DNA from: Candidatus Saccharimonadota bacterium
GTDB lineage: Bacteria > Patescibacteriota > Saccharimonadia > Saccharimonadales > Saccharimonadaceae
DNA length: 32,842 nucleotides
Assembly (NCBI GenBank): GCA_017459845.1
Contig: JAFUCF010000015.1
Span: forward strand, 1-32,842
Direction of reading: 5' to 3'
A program made the position numbers and the translations under genes. This document shows positions 6,878 to 15,207 of the stretch, in pieces (positions within the stretch are counted from its first letter, which is position 1; every line of letters begins with the position of its first letter). The notes below the pieces were generated by a model, which ran no database searches, was not told the DNA's origin, and saw only the letters and a program-made list of their open reading frames with translations.

Positions 6878-8974
6878 ATGGCTGAAGTAAAAGATTTATC
6901 AAAATTCCGAAACATTGGTATCATTGCCCACATTGACGCGGGTAAGACAACCACTTCTGAGGCGATTCTTTATCGCACCGGCTTAAAACATAAAATTGAC
7001 TTAGTAAAGGGCGACACCGGCGGTGCCACCACCGACTGGATGGAGCAAGAGAAGGAGCGTGGCATCACGATTACTTCTGCTGCCGTTACCGCTTACTGGA
7101 AGGGCCATCAGATTAACATTATTGACACCCCAGGCCACATTGACTTCACCGCAGAGGTAGAGCGTTCTCTCCGTGTGTTAGACGGTGCTGTCGTGGTGTT
7201 TGATGGTAAGATGGGCGTAGAGGCTCAGTCTGAGACTGTCTGGCGCCAGGCTACTAAATACGGCGTCCCTCGCATCTGTTTCGTCAACAAAATCAACCAA
7301 ATCGGTGGCGATTTCTACAAATCCCTAGATAGCATCCACAAGCGCTTGTCTAAGAACGCCGTTGCTATCCACCTGCCAATTGGCTTTGAAAAAGATATCT
7401 GCGGTGTAGTAGACCTCGTTGACATGAAGGCTTACACCTATAAGGATTACGCAGACCACGAGCTTACCGTCGGCGAAATCCCAGCCGATATGGTAGAGAA
7501 GGCTAAAAATGCCCGCTCTTTGCTTGTTGAGGAGGCCGTCCAAGCCGATGAAGCTCTCATGGAGAAGTTCTTCTCCGAGGGTGAAGATGCCATTACTGAA
7601 GATGAGCTAAAGAAAGCTCTAAGAAAGCGTGTACTAGACGGCGATTTCTTCCTCGTTACTGGTGGTGATGGCCGTGGTGTGATCGTAGAAAAAGTACTAG
7701 ACCTTTGTGCAGATTATCTCCCATCCCCACTAGACCGTGATCAAGGCCAAATCGTAGGTACCGATCCAAAGACTGGCGACCAAGTGATTAGAAAAGCCGA
7801 TGATTCTGAGCCACTCACCGCTCTCGCCTTCAAGATCGCTACGGATCCTTTCGTTGGTAAACTTATCTTCATTCGTGTTTACGCTGGCGTCTTGAAATCC
7901 GGCTCTTACATCTTAAATGCTACTACTGGTAACAAAGAGCGCGTTGGCCGCATCGTCCGTATGTTTGCTGATAAGCGCGAGGAAATCTCCGAGGTTACCG
8001 CCGGTGATATCGCCGCTGTAGTTGGCCTTAAAGATACCACTACTGGTACCACGCTTTGTGATCCAGCCCACCCAATCCATTTGGAGTCTATTGAGTTCCC
8101 AGAGCCGCCAGTATCTATCGCTGTAGAGCCAAAGACTAAATCAGACCAAGAGAAAATGGCGCTTGGCCTCTCTAAACTAGCAGAAGAAGATCCTACCTTC
8201 CGTGTCCACACCGATGAGGAGACCGGTCAGACTATCATCTCTGGTATGGGTGAGCTCCATCTTGAGATTATTATTGACCGCCTCAACAAAGAGCATGGTG
8301 TAGAGGCTAACACTGGCGCCCCACAGGTTGCCTATCGTGAGACTATCCGTGGCACAGCCGAGGCTCAGGGTAAGCACATCAAGCAGTCTGGTGGCCGTGG
8401 TCAATATGGCGATGTTTGGATTAAGTTTGAGCCAAACGAGCCGGGCAAGGGCTTTGAGTTCATCGACCAGATTAAAGGTGGCGTTGTCCCTCAGGAATAC
8501 CGCAAGCCTGTCCAGCAGGGCGTAGAAGAAACCTTAAACGGTGGCGTTATCGCTGGCTACCCAGTAGTAGACGTCAAGGCTACGCTCTATGATGGTTCTT
8601 ACCACGATGTAGACTCATCCGAGCTCGCCTTCAAGCTTGCAGGCTCGCTTGCTACCCGCGAGGGTATTGCTAAGGCCTCCCCAGTCTTGCTAGAACCGGT
8701 TATGAAATTAGAGGTCACCACCCCAGAAGAATTCATGGGTGATGTCATCGGTGATATCAACGCCCGCCGTGGCCGCATTGATGCAATGGAAGATCTAGCC
8801 GGTGGTGCCAAGCTCATCAAGGCTTTCTGCCCGCTTGCCAACCTCTTTGGTTACACTTCGGACCTCCGCTCTATGTCCCAAGGCCGTGCTGCCTCCTCTA
8901 TGGAGCTCTTTGCTTACGAGGAAGTACCACCAAATGTAGCCCAAGAAATCATCGCAGAAAGAAACGCGAAATAA
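6878..8974 (+). CDS. fusA: Elongation factor G with atypical guanine-recognition motifs
   Basis: EF-G (698 residues) drives GTP-dependent translocation on the ribosome. The P-loop AHIDAGKT (18-25), the switch region [10 protein letters not shown] and DTPGH are canonical, and domains II-V are complete ([44 protein letters not shown]). Two motifs that read the guanine base are unusual. The G4 NKxD motif is NKIN (137-140), with Asn for the invariant Asp. The G5 region, normally GSAxKNKG, reads TGGDGRG (261-267). The protein otherwise has full length and family order, so it is expected to be functional. It is monocistronic, closed by a strong terminator at 8976. No rpsL or rpsG lies nearby. Confidence 0.95.
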   Translation: MAEVKDLSKFRNIGIIAHIDAGKTTTSEAILYRTGLKHKIDLVKGDTGGATTDWMEQEKERGITITSAAVTAYWKGHQINIIDTPGHIDFTAEVERSLRVLDGAVVVFDGKMGVEAQSETVWRQATKYGVPRICFVNKINQIGGDFYKSLDSIHKRLSKNAVAIHLPIGFEKDICGVVDLVDMKAYTYKDYADHELTVGEIPADMVEKAKNARSLLVEEAVQADEALMEKFFSEGEDAITEDELKKALRKRVLDGDFFLVTGGDGRGVIVEKVLDLCADYLPSPLDRDQGQIVGTDPKTGDQVIRKADDSEPLTALAFKIATDPFVGKLIFIRVYAGVLKSGSYILNATTGNKERVGRIVRMFADKREEISEVTAGDIAAVVGLKDTTTGTTLCDPAHPIHLESIEFPEPPVSIAVEPKTKSDQEKMALGLSKLAEEDPTFRVHTDEETGQTIISGMGELHLEIIIDRLNKEHGVEANTGAPQVAYRETIRGTAEAQGKHIKQSGGRGQYGDVWIKFEPNEPGKGFEFIDQIKGGVVPQEYRKPVQQGVEETLNGGVIAGYPVVDVKATLYDGSYHDVDSSELAFKLAGSLATREGIAKASPVLLEPVMKLEVTTPEEFMGDVIGDINARRGRIDAMEDLAGGAKLIKAFCPLANLFGYTSDLRSMSQGRAASSMELFAYEEVPPNVAQEIIAERNAK

Positions 8975-8975
8975 G

Positions 8976-9003
8976 AAAACCCCGCTCCTAGAAGCGGGGT
9001 TTT
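8976..9003. terminator. Bidirectional intrinsic terminator between fusA and the convergent gene
   Basis: AAAACCCCGCT (8976-8986) pairs with AGCGGGGTTTT (8993-9003) around the loop CCTAGA. The T-run follows for plus-strand transcripts and the mirrored T-run serves the minus strand. The last codons and stop of the minus-strand gene lie inside the stem and loop. Confidence 0.85.
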
Positions 9004-9590
9004 ACGATTTCGGGCGGGTATAATTTGTTCCATAAGTCACAAATATATTCCCTCCCGCCAATTAGGAGGTCCAGAGGCACTAACATCATAGATTGCCCCA
9101 TTATCTCTTTACTGATTAGAACTCCCACATGGGTTCTTTTTCCGATGAAGTTTTCTACGGAGTTTACAAAAACGCTGTAGTCTACTCCGCAATAAATGAA
9201 TAGAGCGTAGTTCACTTCGGTTAGCCGTGGAATATCTTCCACGAATAGCTCCGAAAATGGGCTCTCCGCCCTGAACCTGCCCGGAAAGAACCCGAGATGT
9301 TTTGCTCTACAAGATAGCGGGTTTGCGACTTCCTCGCCGCGAGCTAAAGCAATTTCCATCCAGTTCAATTGCTTTGGTTCGGTTTTCGGCAGATCGACCG
9401 GCAGGTTAATGCCGACGGATATATTCTTGCCTTTCCGGATGACTTTAGAGCCGTCCGAACTCTCGTATACCCCAAGATACTCTTGGAAGCTTCGAGGCTG
9501 GGTGAAGATCAACCTGTTCCCGCGTACCACGAAGCTTTCGCGGTACAACTCTCTGAGCTGAAAAACATCTAAATGAACCTTTTCGCACAT
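8988..9590 (-). CDS. Hypothetical soluble protein, 200 residues
   Basis: I do not recognise a family. The start at 9590 is chosen because AAGGAGG lies 8 nt upstream on the minus strand. The longer frame to 9659 would run through the promoter. The protein begins MCEKVHLDVFQL and has no signal peptide or membrane segment. It looks like a mixed alpha/beta globular domain (FVVRGNRLIFTQP, SVFVNSVENFIGKRTHVG). It is the only minus-strand gene in the first 27 kb. It converges on fusA with a shared terminator and diverges from tuf with back-to-back promoters. The TAG stop lies within the terminator loop. Confidence 0.75.
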   Translation of the reverse strand: MCEKVHLDVFQLRELYRESFVVRGNRLIFTQPRSFQEYLGVYESSDGSKVIRKGKNISVGINLPVDLPKTEPKQLNWMEIALARGEEVANPLSCRAKHLGFFPGRFRAESPFSELFVEDIPRLTEVNYALFIYCGVDYSVFVNSVENFIGKRTHVGVLISKEIMGQSMMLVPLDLLIGGREYICDLWNKLYPPEIVKPRF

Positions 9591-9630
9591 ATCATATACC
9601 TCCTTCTGTGTAATGTACGATAACTTAACC

Positions 9631-9659
9631 ATTATAGCATAAAAGTTATGAAAAATCAA
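9631..9659 (-). promoter_or_regulatory. Promoter of the minus-strand hypothetical gene
   Basis: On the minus strand a TTGATT -35 (9659-9654) and a TATAAT -10 (9636-9631), preceded by TGC, are separated by 17 bp. The leader to the start at 9590 is about 35 nt and carries a good ribosome site. The -35 lies 12 bp from the -35 of the divergent tuf promoter. Confidence 0.75.
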
Positions 9660-9671
9660 GTATTTTCTCTC

Positions 9672-9700
9672 TTGCCAAACCGGGAAAAGTACGGTACAAT
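9672..9700 (+). promoter_or_regulatory. Promoter of tuf
   Basis: TTGCCA (9672-9677) and TACAAT (9695-9700) are separated by 17 bp. The leader to the ATG at 9768 is about 60 nt. It contains a hairpin with GTCTGG (9711-9716) pairing with CCAGAC (9738-9743), followed by AAGGAG. Confidence 0.75.
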
Positions 9701-9710
9701 AATTACAAGT

Positions 9711-9743
9711 GTCTGGAGCTGGTTTTTATTAGTGCTACCAGAC
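9711..9743 (+). promoter_or_regulatory. Hairpin in the tuf leader
   Basis: GTCTGG and CCAGAC enclose AGC...GCT, giving a 6-bp stem that can extend inward. It ends a few nucleotides before the AAGGAG ribosome site. It could influence translation or message stability. No known riboswitch is recognised. Confidence 0.4.
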
Positions 9744-9767
9744 AATAAAATAAAGGAGAATAAAAGA

Positions 9768-10952
9768 ATGGCAGAATTTGACCGTTCCAAGCCACATATC
9801 AATGTAGGCACCATGGGCCACGTAGACCATGGTAAAACCACTCTTACCGCTGCTATTACTGCGGTACTAGCAAAGAAACTTCCTAGCGAAGTAAACAAAC
9901 CGGTCGCTTACGACCAAATCGATAACGCTCCAGAGGAGAAGGCTCGTGGTATCACCATCGCTACCTCTCACCAGGAGTATGAGTCAGAAAAACGCCACTA
10001 CGCACACGTAGATATGCCTGGCCACGCTGACTACATTAAGAACATGATTACCGGTGCTGCCCAGATTGATGGTGCAATCCTCGTCGTCGCAGCAAACGAT
10101 GGTCCTTTGCCACAAACTCGTGAGCACGTACTTCTTGCTCACCAAGTAAACGTGCCAAAGATTATCGTCTTCCTCAACAAGATGGACTTAGCTGATCCAG
10201 AGCTCGTTGAGTTAGTCGAGATGGATGTTCGTGAACTTCTTAACAAGTACGGCTTCGATGGCGATAACGCCCCAATCATCAAGGGTTCCGCTACCAAAGC
10301 TCTAGAAGGCGATCCTGAGAACGAGCAGGCTATCATGGATCTCGTCAAGGCTATGGATGAGTACTTTGATATCCCAGAGCACGATCTTGACAAGCCATTC
10401 CTCATGCCAATTGAGGATGTCTTTTCAATCAAAGGCCGTGGTACTGTTGCTACTGGTCGTATTGAGCAGGGCGTTGTAAAGCTTAACGATGAAGTTGAAA
10501 TCGTTGGTCTCCGCGATACTCAGAAGTCCGTCGTCACTGGTATTGAGGCTTTCCACAAGACTCTTGACCAGGGCCAAGCAGGTGATAACGCCGGTTTGCT
10601 TCTCCGCGGTATTGAGCGTGATCAGATTGAGCGTGGTCAGGTAATTGCCAAGCCTGGTACCATTACCCCACACACCGAGTTTGAAGGCGAAGTTTACATC
10701 TTGAAGAAAGAGGAAGGCGGCCGCCACACCCCATTCTCAAAGGGTTACAAGCCACAGTTCTACTTCCGCACCACGGATGTTACTGGTGAGGTTGAGCTCC
10801 CAGCTGACAAGGAAATTGTCATGCCTGGCGATACTGTTACCTTTAAGGTTAAGCTCTTAGCTCCAATTGCTATGAACAACAACGATCGTTTCGCTATCCG
10901 CGAGGGTGGCAAGACCGTCGGTTCTGGTGTCATCACCAAGATTGTTAAATAA
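9768..10952 (+). CDS. tuf: Elongation factor Tu
   Basis: EF-Tu (394 residues) delivers aminoacyl-tRNA to the ribosome as a GTP complex. The start at 9768 ([25 protein letters not shown]) follows AAGGAG by 10 nt; an upstream extension of the frame to 9648 overlaps the promoter and is rejected. Visible motifs are the P-loop GHVDHGKT (17-24), the effector [18 protein letters not shown] where DCPGH is usual, NKMD and a GSATK G5 motif. Domains 2 and 3 are complete to the C-terminal GVITKIVK. Unlike fusA, its NKxD motif is normal. It has its own promoter and is followed by a long inverted repeat and a terminator before rpsJ. Confidence 0.96.
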   Translation: MAEFDRSKPHINVGTMGHVDHGKTTLTAAITAVLAKKLPSEVNKPVAYDQIDNAPEEKARGITIATSHQEYESEKRHYAHVDMPGHADYIKNMITGAAQIDGAILVVAANDGPLPQTREHVLLAHQVNVPKIIVFLNKMDLADPELVELVEMDVRELLNKYGFDGDNAPIIKGSATKALEGDPENEQAIMDLVKAMDEYFDIPEHDLDKPFLMPIEDVFSIKGRGTVATGRIEQGVVKLNDEVEIVGLRDTQKSVVTGIEAFHKTLDQGQAGDNAGLLLRGIERDQIERGQVIAKPGTITPHTEFEGEVYILKKEEGGRHTPFSKGYKPQFYFRTTDVTGEVELPADKEIVMPGDTVTFKVKLLAPIAMNNNDRFAIREGGKTVGSGVITKIVK

Positions 10953-11055
10953 TTTCAATTAAAACCGCCCATCTTGGCATTTTTCCGCGCTTGCTCGTCC
11001 AAAGACGCACAGCGCGCGGAGAAAATGCCAATCTGAGCGATTTTATCTTGAAATT
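10951..11055 (+). repeat. 105-nt imperfect palindrome after tuf
   Basis: The arms AATTTCAA (10951-10958) and TTGAAATT (11048-11055) enclose nested pairing segments. These are TTGGCATTTT with AAAATGCCAA, CCGCGC with GCGCGG, and a tip CGTC-CAAA-GACG. The left arm includes part of the tuf stop codon. It can fold as one long hairpin. It could be a tuf 3' structure, a processed small RNA or a decayed palindromic repeat. It does not share the core of the gatB/leuS element. Confidence 0.65.
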
Positions 11056-11063
11056 ACGGAATG

Positions 11064-11086
11064 CCCCTTGCAAAAGGGGTATTTTT
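11064..11086 (+). terminator. Small terminator overlapping the rpsJ promoter
   Basis: CCCCTT (11064-11069) pairs with AAGGGG (11074-11079) around GCAA, followed by TATTTTT. The TTGCAA -35 box of the rpsJ promoter is formed by this stem-loop. Read-through from tuf would therefore end inside the rpsJ promoter. Confidence 0.6.
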
Positions 11087-11096
11087 GATGTATAAT
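11068..11096 (+). promoter_or_regulatory. Promoter of rpsJ
   Basis: TTGCAA (11068-11073) and TATAAT (11091-11096) are separated by 17 bp. The leader of about 65 nt contains a hairpin at 11122-11154, then AAAGGA before the ATG at 11169. Confidence 0.75.
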
Positions 11097-11121
11097 AAAA
11101 ACACTATCAACTAATATCAAG

Positions 11122-11154
11122 CTAGAAAAACTCCATTCTTCCGAGGTTATCTAG
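11122..11154 (+). promoter_or_regulatory. Hairpin in the rpsJ leader
   Basis: CTAGA (11122-11126) pairs with TCTAG (11150-11154), and an inner CTC/GAG pairing supports the stem. It lies directly upstream of the ribosome site. Autoregulation by a ribosomal protein is possible but unproven. Confidence 0.35.
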
Positions 11155-11168
11155 TAAGAAAGGAACAT

Positions 11169-11495
11169 ATGACAGAAGCCAAAAAAAGCGAAGGCTTAAA
11201 AATCCGCATCCGCCTCAAGGCCTATGACCACCGCGTCATTGACCAAAGCGCAAAACAAATCGTAGATACCGCCATCCGTACGGGTGCTAATGTGTCTGGC
11301 CCAGTGCCTCTACCAACTAAGCGTAGCACCTTTACCGTCGTAAAGAGCCCACACGTCTACAAAACTGGCGGCGAGGCCTTTGAGATGAAGGTACATAAAC
11401 GTTTGATTGATATCACCAATGCCACACCAAAGACGATTGATAGCCTCCAAAACCTATCTCTCCCAGCCGGTGTAGATGCCGAAATCAGAATGTAA
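11169..11495 (+). CDS. rpsJ: 30S ribosomal protein S10
   Basis: The 108-residue protein is uS10, a component of the 30S head and of NusB-S10 antitermination complexes. Family motifs are [43 protein letters not shown] and the C-terminal region [11 protein letters not shown] short acidic and lysine-rich extension ([10 protein letters not shown]) precedes the core. In most bacteria rpsJ opens the S10 operon. Here it follows tuf but has its own promoter and terminator, and no rplC comes after it. Confidence 0.95.
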   Translation: MTEAKKSEGLKIRIRLKAYDHRVIDQSAKQIVDTAIRTGANVSGPVPLPTKRSTFTVVKSPHVYKTGGEAFEMKVHKRLIDITNATPKTIDSLQNLSLPAGVDAEIRM

Positions 11496-11523
11496 AAAAA
11501 TACCCCTAACAGGGGTATTTTTT
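11495..11523. terminator. Strong symmetric terminator after rpsJ
   Basis: AAAAAATACCCCT (11495-11507) pairs perfectly with AGGGGTATTTTTT (11511-11523) around the loop AAC. The stem begins within the rpsJ stop codon. The symmetric A and T tracts make it usable on both strands. Confidence 0.85.
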
Positions 11524-11568
11524 GTTCGTAAAACCATAAATCTCCACCCATTTATATTGTGCCTATGA

Positions 11569-11574
11569 TATAAT
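11569..11574 (+). promoter_or_regulatory. -10 box of the envelope gene cluster
   Basis: TATAAT at 11569-11574 has a TG two bases earlier and no clear -35. The ATG at 11583 is 8 nt downstream and would lie at or next to the transcription start. The alternative ATG at 11577 is only 2 nt past the -10 and would probably not be transcribed. Confidence 0.6.
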
Positions 11575-11582
11575 AAATGTGT

Positions 11583-12875
11583 ATGACAATAACTGCGAGA
11601 TTTAAGAAGAAGTTCTACTTCGTGGCTGCGGGGTATTTTCGTTTCTTTGCAAATTTTACGCTTAAACGCTGGCATCCGCGTATCATCGCCATTACAGGTT
11701 CTGTCGGCAAGACTACGATGCTTCATCTAGTAGAGGCACAGCTGGGTAAAAAAGCGCATTACTCGCATGACGCTAATTCTGCCTTTGGTATTGCCTTTGA
11801 TCTCGTCAATACAAGGGGTATTACCGGCAGCAAACTCCGCTGGCTCTATCTGATTTTCTCCGTCCCGATTAAGTCTTTGTTCGTTAAACACTCAGAAAAA
11901 TATTATATTGTAGAAATAGACGGGGAGCGCCCGCATGAGACAGAGTTTCTAGCCAGTTGGCTCAAGCCAGAGGTTACTTTGTGGGTTTCGCTCGGCCGTT
12001 CTCACGCCGTTCAGTACGAGCAGCAAATCAGAGATGGTGTCTTTGAAAGCCTAGACAAAGCTATCACTCACGAATTTGCAATGTTGCCGCAGTATACTAA
12101 AAAAGATATTTACATTGATGGTGATGTGCCTCTCATGGTCAAAGCCACAGAGAAAATCCGCGGCAAAGGCCTTACCTCTGCCGCCGTACACGAGTTTTAT
12201 AAGAAGGATTTAAAAGCCTACGCGGTTAGTCCAGAAAAAACCACTTTTAAACTAAAGAGCGGTACTGTCTTTTCTTTTGCCCAACCGATGCCGCGCGATA
12301 TTGTCATTCAGCTTTTAATGCTAGAGAGCCTGATGAAATATCTCAAACACCCACTAAAAACAGATTTGTCAGATATGCCGCTAGCGCCGGGACGAAACAG
12401 TTTCTTTGAGGGCAAAAAGGGTACTAAAATTATAGATAGCTCATACAATGCCCACCTGATTTCCGTCCAGTCTATCCTAGAGATGACCGCCGCCATGCCA
12501 GAAAAAGATAAGTGGTATATCATCGGCGATATGGTGGAGCAGGGTTTCATAGAGGGGGACGAGCACGCTAAGCTCGCCGATTTAATCGCCAAAGCCAAGC
12601 CGTCTAAGGTTATTTTGGTTGGCCGCCGCACAAAAAAATACACCGCTCCACGCCTAGAGGAGCTTGGCATTAAACCGGAGACTTTCCCGGATGTCAAAAA
12701 AGCCTACAATTTCCTAGAAAAGAACATCCAGGGCGGCGAAGTCTTAATCTTTAAAGGCTCACAATACTTAGAGTGGATAATACAGCAAATCCTCAAAAAC
12801 CCAGAGGATGCCGATAAATTACCGCGCCGCGAGAAAGCTGCCCAGAAACGCAGGGAAAAACGGGGGCTAAACTAA
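11583..12875 (+). CDS. MurF-like Mur ligase family protein
   Basis: The 430-residue protein resembles UDP-N-acetylmuramoyl-tripeptide:D-Ala-D-Ala ligases. The ATP-binding P-loop is ITGSVGKTT (37-45). A later segment DSSYNAHLISVQSILEMT matches the MurF DxYNANPxSm motif, and IIGDMVEQG matches its LGDMxELG motif. The N-terminal substrate-recognition domain of true MurF is missing; a short basic and aromatic segment (1-30) replaces it. The substrate is therefore uncertain. The start at 11583 is preferred over the ATG at 11577 because of the -10 position. It heads a run with a hydrolase, an aminotransferase and FemAB-like ligases, so a role in building cell-wall peptide is likely. Confidence 0.82.
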   Translation: MTITARFKKKFYFVAAGYFRFFANFTLKRWHPRIIAITGSVGKTTMLHLVEAQLGKKAHYSHDANSAFGIAFDLVNTRGITGSKLRWLYLIFSVPIKSLFVKHSEKYYIVEIDGERPHETEFLASWLKPEVTLWVSLGRSHAVQYEQQIRDGVFESLDKAITHEFAMLPQYTKKDIYIDGDVPLMVKATEKIRGKGLTSAAVHEFYKKDLKAYAVSPEKTTFKLKSGTVFSFAQPMPRDIVIQLLMLESLMKYLKHPLKTDLSDMPLAPGRNSFFEGKKGTKIIDSSYNAHLISVQSILEMTAAMPEKDKWYIIGDMVEQGFIEGDEHAKLADLIAKAKPSKVILVGRRTKKYTAPRLEELGIKPETFPDVKKAYNFLEKNIQGGEVLIFKGSQYLEWIIQQILKNPEDADKLPRREKAAQKRREKRGLN

Positions 12876-12888
12876 TGAGGAGTAACAT

Positions 12889-13614
12889 ATGACTACTATC
12901 TATGTCATTCATGGCTGGACTTACACTGTAGAGCCTTGGCAACGCACCATTAAAGAGTTAAGAGAAAAGGGCATTCAGATAAAAATGTTGAATGTGCCTG
13001 GTCTCACTACGCCGAGCAATAAAGTCTGGACAATTGAAGATTACGTCAAATGGGCAGAGCGTAATATCCCAGATGGCGCCATCGCGCTTGGGCATAGTAA
13101 CGGCGGTCGCATTTTGTTAAACCTCCTCAGTGAAAAACCAGGTAAAATAAAACATCTCATTTTGGTAGATTCGGCAGGTATTTATGAGGAAAACAGAAAG
13201 CGCGATTTATCCCGTAAAGTTTCTAAAACTTTTGCTCCACTTAAGAACGTCAAGTTGTTCCGTAAGGTTTATCATAAACTCCTTGGCGCATCGGATTACG
13301 ACCGCGCACCGGAGAATATGAAGAAAACACTTTCTAATATGCTCGAATCGGATAAGAACCTAGACGTTAGAAAAGTTACCACTCCTACGACAATTCTTTG
13401 GGGTAAAAAAGATACTATTACTCCGCCTCGTCAGGCAGAAAAGCTACATGAACTCTTGCCAGAATCTGAGCTAAATTTCTACGCTAACTGGGGCCATGCG
13501 CCATATATCTCTGATCCAGCCGGTTTTGCCCGCGCTATTGCAAAAGCTGTTAAATCTAAATCCAGTGTAGATCCTGGCCGTTCTTTAGCTGGCAGAAATA
13601 AGGGGGTAGTGTAG
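12889..13614 (+). CDS. Alpha/beta hydrolase
   Basis: This 241-residue protein has the alpha/beta-hydrolase layout: IYVIHGWTY near the N-terminus as oxyanion region, the nucleophile elbow GHSNGG with Ser70, an acidic residue D175 in LWGKKDTITPP and His203 in NWGHAPY. The small lid between strands (about 105-150) is basic. No signal peptide is present, so it is cytoplasmic. A GAGGAG site precedes the ATG. It sits 13 nt after the MurF-like gene and abuts the aminotransferase gene without a gap. The natural substrate is unknown; the context suggests a precursor of the envelope. Confidence 0.85.
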   Translation: MTTIYVIHGWTYTVEPWQRTIKELREKGIQIKMLNVPGLTTPSNKVWTIEDYVKWAERNIPDGAIALGHSNGGRILLNLLSEKPGKIKHLILVDSAGIYEENRKRDLSRKVSKTFAPLKNVKLFRKVYHKLLGASDYDRAPENMKKTLSNMLESDKNLDVRKVTTPTTILWGKKDTITPPRQAEKLHELLPESELNFYANWGHAPYISDPAGFARAIAKAVKSKSSVDPGRSLAGRNKGVV

Positions 13615-15207
13615 GTGTATTTCTTAGGGCAGGCATCCACTTACAAATTTAAAGACGTCCTTCGCCATACTTTTGCATTTGGCAAAAAAGATGATTTGAG
13701 CGAGCTTCGAGCCTACCTTGCCGCCCACTATGGTACTACTAAAGACCGCGTAGCGGTGTACCATACTGGCCGTACCGCCCTCGCCGTAGCCTTAGACAAG
13801 CTCGTGCCCGCCGACACAGAAGTCATCGTTACCAGCCTCACCTGCTACGCCGTCTACCAGGCTGTCTCAGAAGTTAGCTGCATCCCGGTTTTTGCCGATG
13901 TAGATAAAGAGACCATGCATTTTGGCCCGCAAGAGCTCTTGAACACACTAAAAATGTACCCGAATGCCGGCGCGGTCATCGTCCAGAATAACCTCGGCCA
14001 TCCTGTAGACATGAAAGGCATCGAAAAGATTTGTAAAAAATATGGCCTAGTCTTAATAGAAGATTTAGCTCATTCTGCCGGCGTACACTACCGGGATGGT
14101 AGAGAGGCGGGTACCGTTGGTGATGCGGCAGTCTTATCCTTTGGTAAGGGTAAGTCTATTGACACCATCTCTGGCGGTGCAGTCGTCTTTACCGGCCCAG
14201 ATTCCCCTACCGTCCATCAGCCAACCCGCCGCCCTCGCTTAGCAGACCGTCTAAGAGATCGGTTTTATCCGCTCTTTGGCTGGGAAATCCGCGGGTTATA
14301 TCATCTTGGCAATCTCGGTCGCCTCTTTACTAGTTTGCTTCTTAAAATCCACTTTATAGAGCGCTCTGCCGATGCCGATTTAGATCCGATTGATAGGATT
14401 ACCTATTGGCAAGCCAAGCTCGCCCTAAAGCAACTCAAGAGCATTCCGCGCGCTGGCCGTCGCCCGATAAGAGATTATTATTATGTAGAAGATAGAGTAG
14501 AATTACTCCAAAAGCTAGAAAGCGCCGGCTATGTCTTCGATGATATCTGGTATAATTGCCCGGTGTCGCCAATTCGCTATTATGCTCGTGTAAACTTCCC
14601 CGAAGAAGAATGCCCAGTGGCAGTCTGGGTGGCCAAGCATGTCATTAACGTCCCTACATGGTACTCAAAAAAGGCTCTGAGCCCAGCCCTCAACCTCATA
14701 GAACGCTACGAAGTAAAAGCAGAAGATACCATCCCTACACCAGCCAAGCATCCGGCAAAGCCGGCAGCATCAGCAGTGGTTAAAAAGCCAGTGCGCACTA
14801 CAAAACCCGCTGTAAAACCTAAAGCCGAGAGCCTACCAAAAACCAATTTAGATTTTGCGCTCGCCGAGCTTGGAGAGCAGCCAGTCGAAGAAACAGAGTA
14901 TACCTATCCATCTGAAGAATTTGAAGATGAACCTCCTACAGAGAAAGATGTTTATATTGTAGAAGAAAGAGACGAGTTAGGCGGCACGATTAACTACTCT
15001 GAACTAGTCTATGATAAGTTTGATCATACACATCTTAACCGCACGAATATTATAGATAAAAATATCAATTCCGACGGCACTTACGTCACTTTGACTAAAG
15101 AAGAACGCAAGCCTAAAAAAGCGCCCATCAAGAACAACCTGCCAAAAATCCGCCAGTATAAAAAGCCTGAGAAGGGGCCGGAGACCACGGAGGGCAAAGT
15201 ATGGTAA
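13615..15207 (+). CDS. DegT/DnrJ/EryC1-type PLP aminotransferase with a long disordered tail
   Basis: Residues 1 to about 370 form an aspartate-aminotransferase-fold enzyme of the DegT type: HTGRTALAVALDKL, EVIVTSLTCYAVYQAV, LIEDLAHSAGVHY and VLSFGKGKSIDTISGG with likely PLP lysine K180. Members typically aminate keto-sugars of nucleotide sugars. The remaining roughly 160 residues are unusual. They begin with a proline/lysine/alanine-rich linker and continue acidic and then basic, without an evident fold. The GTG start at 13615 directly follows the previous stop and is preceded by AGGGGG. The end overlaps the next gene by 7 nt. The product is cytoplasmic and probably modifies a sugar for the envelope. 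Confidence 0.82.
   Translation: MYFLGQASTYKFKDVLRHTFAFGKKDDLSELRAYLAAHYGTTKDRVAVYHTGRTALAVALDKLVPADTEVIVTSLTCYAVYQAVSEVSCIPVFADVDKETMHFGPQELLNTLKMYPNAGAVIVQNNLGHPVDMKGIEKICKKYGLVLIEDLAHSAGVHYRDGREAGTVGDAAVLSFGKGKSIDTISGGAVVFTGPDSPTVHQPTRRPRLADRLRDRFYPLFGWEIRGLYHLGNLGRLFTSLLLKIHFIERSADADLDPIDRITYWQAKLALKQLKSIPRAGRRPIRDYYYVEDRVELLQKLESAGYVFDDIWYNCPVSPIRYYARVNFPEEECPVAVWVAKHVINVPTWYSKKALSPALNLIERYEVKAEDTIPTPAKHPAKPAASAVVKKPVRTTKPAVKPKAESLPKTNLDFALAELGEQPVEETEYTYPSEEFEDEPPTEKDVYIVEERDELGGTINYSELVYDKFDHTHLNRTNIIDKNINSDGTYVTLTKEERKPKKAPIKNNLPKIRQYKKPEKGPETTEGKVW

Noticed and set aside
9648-9767. Upstream extension of EF-Tu by 40 residues
   Set aside because: It runs across the tuf promoter and leader hairpin. 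The AAGGAG site and the conserved N-terminus support 9768.
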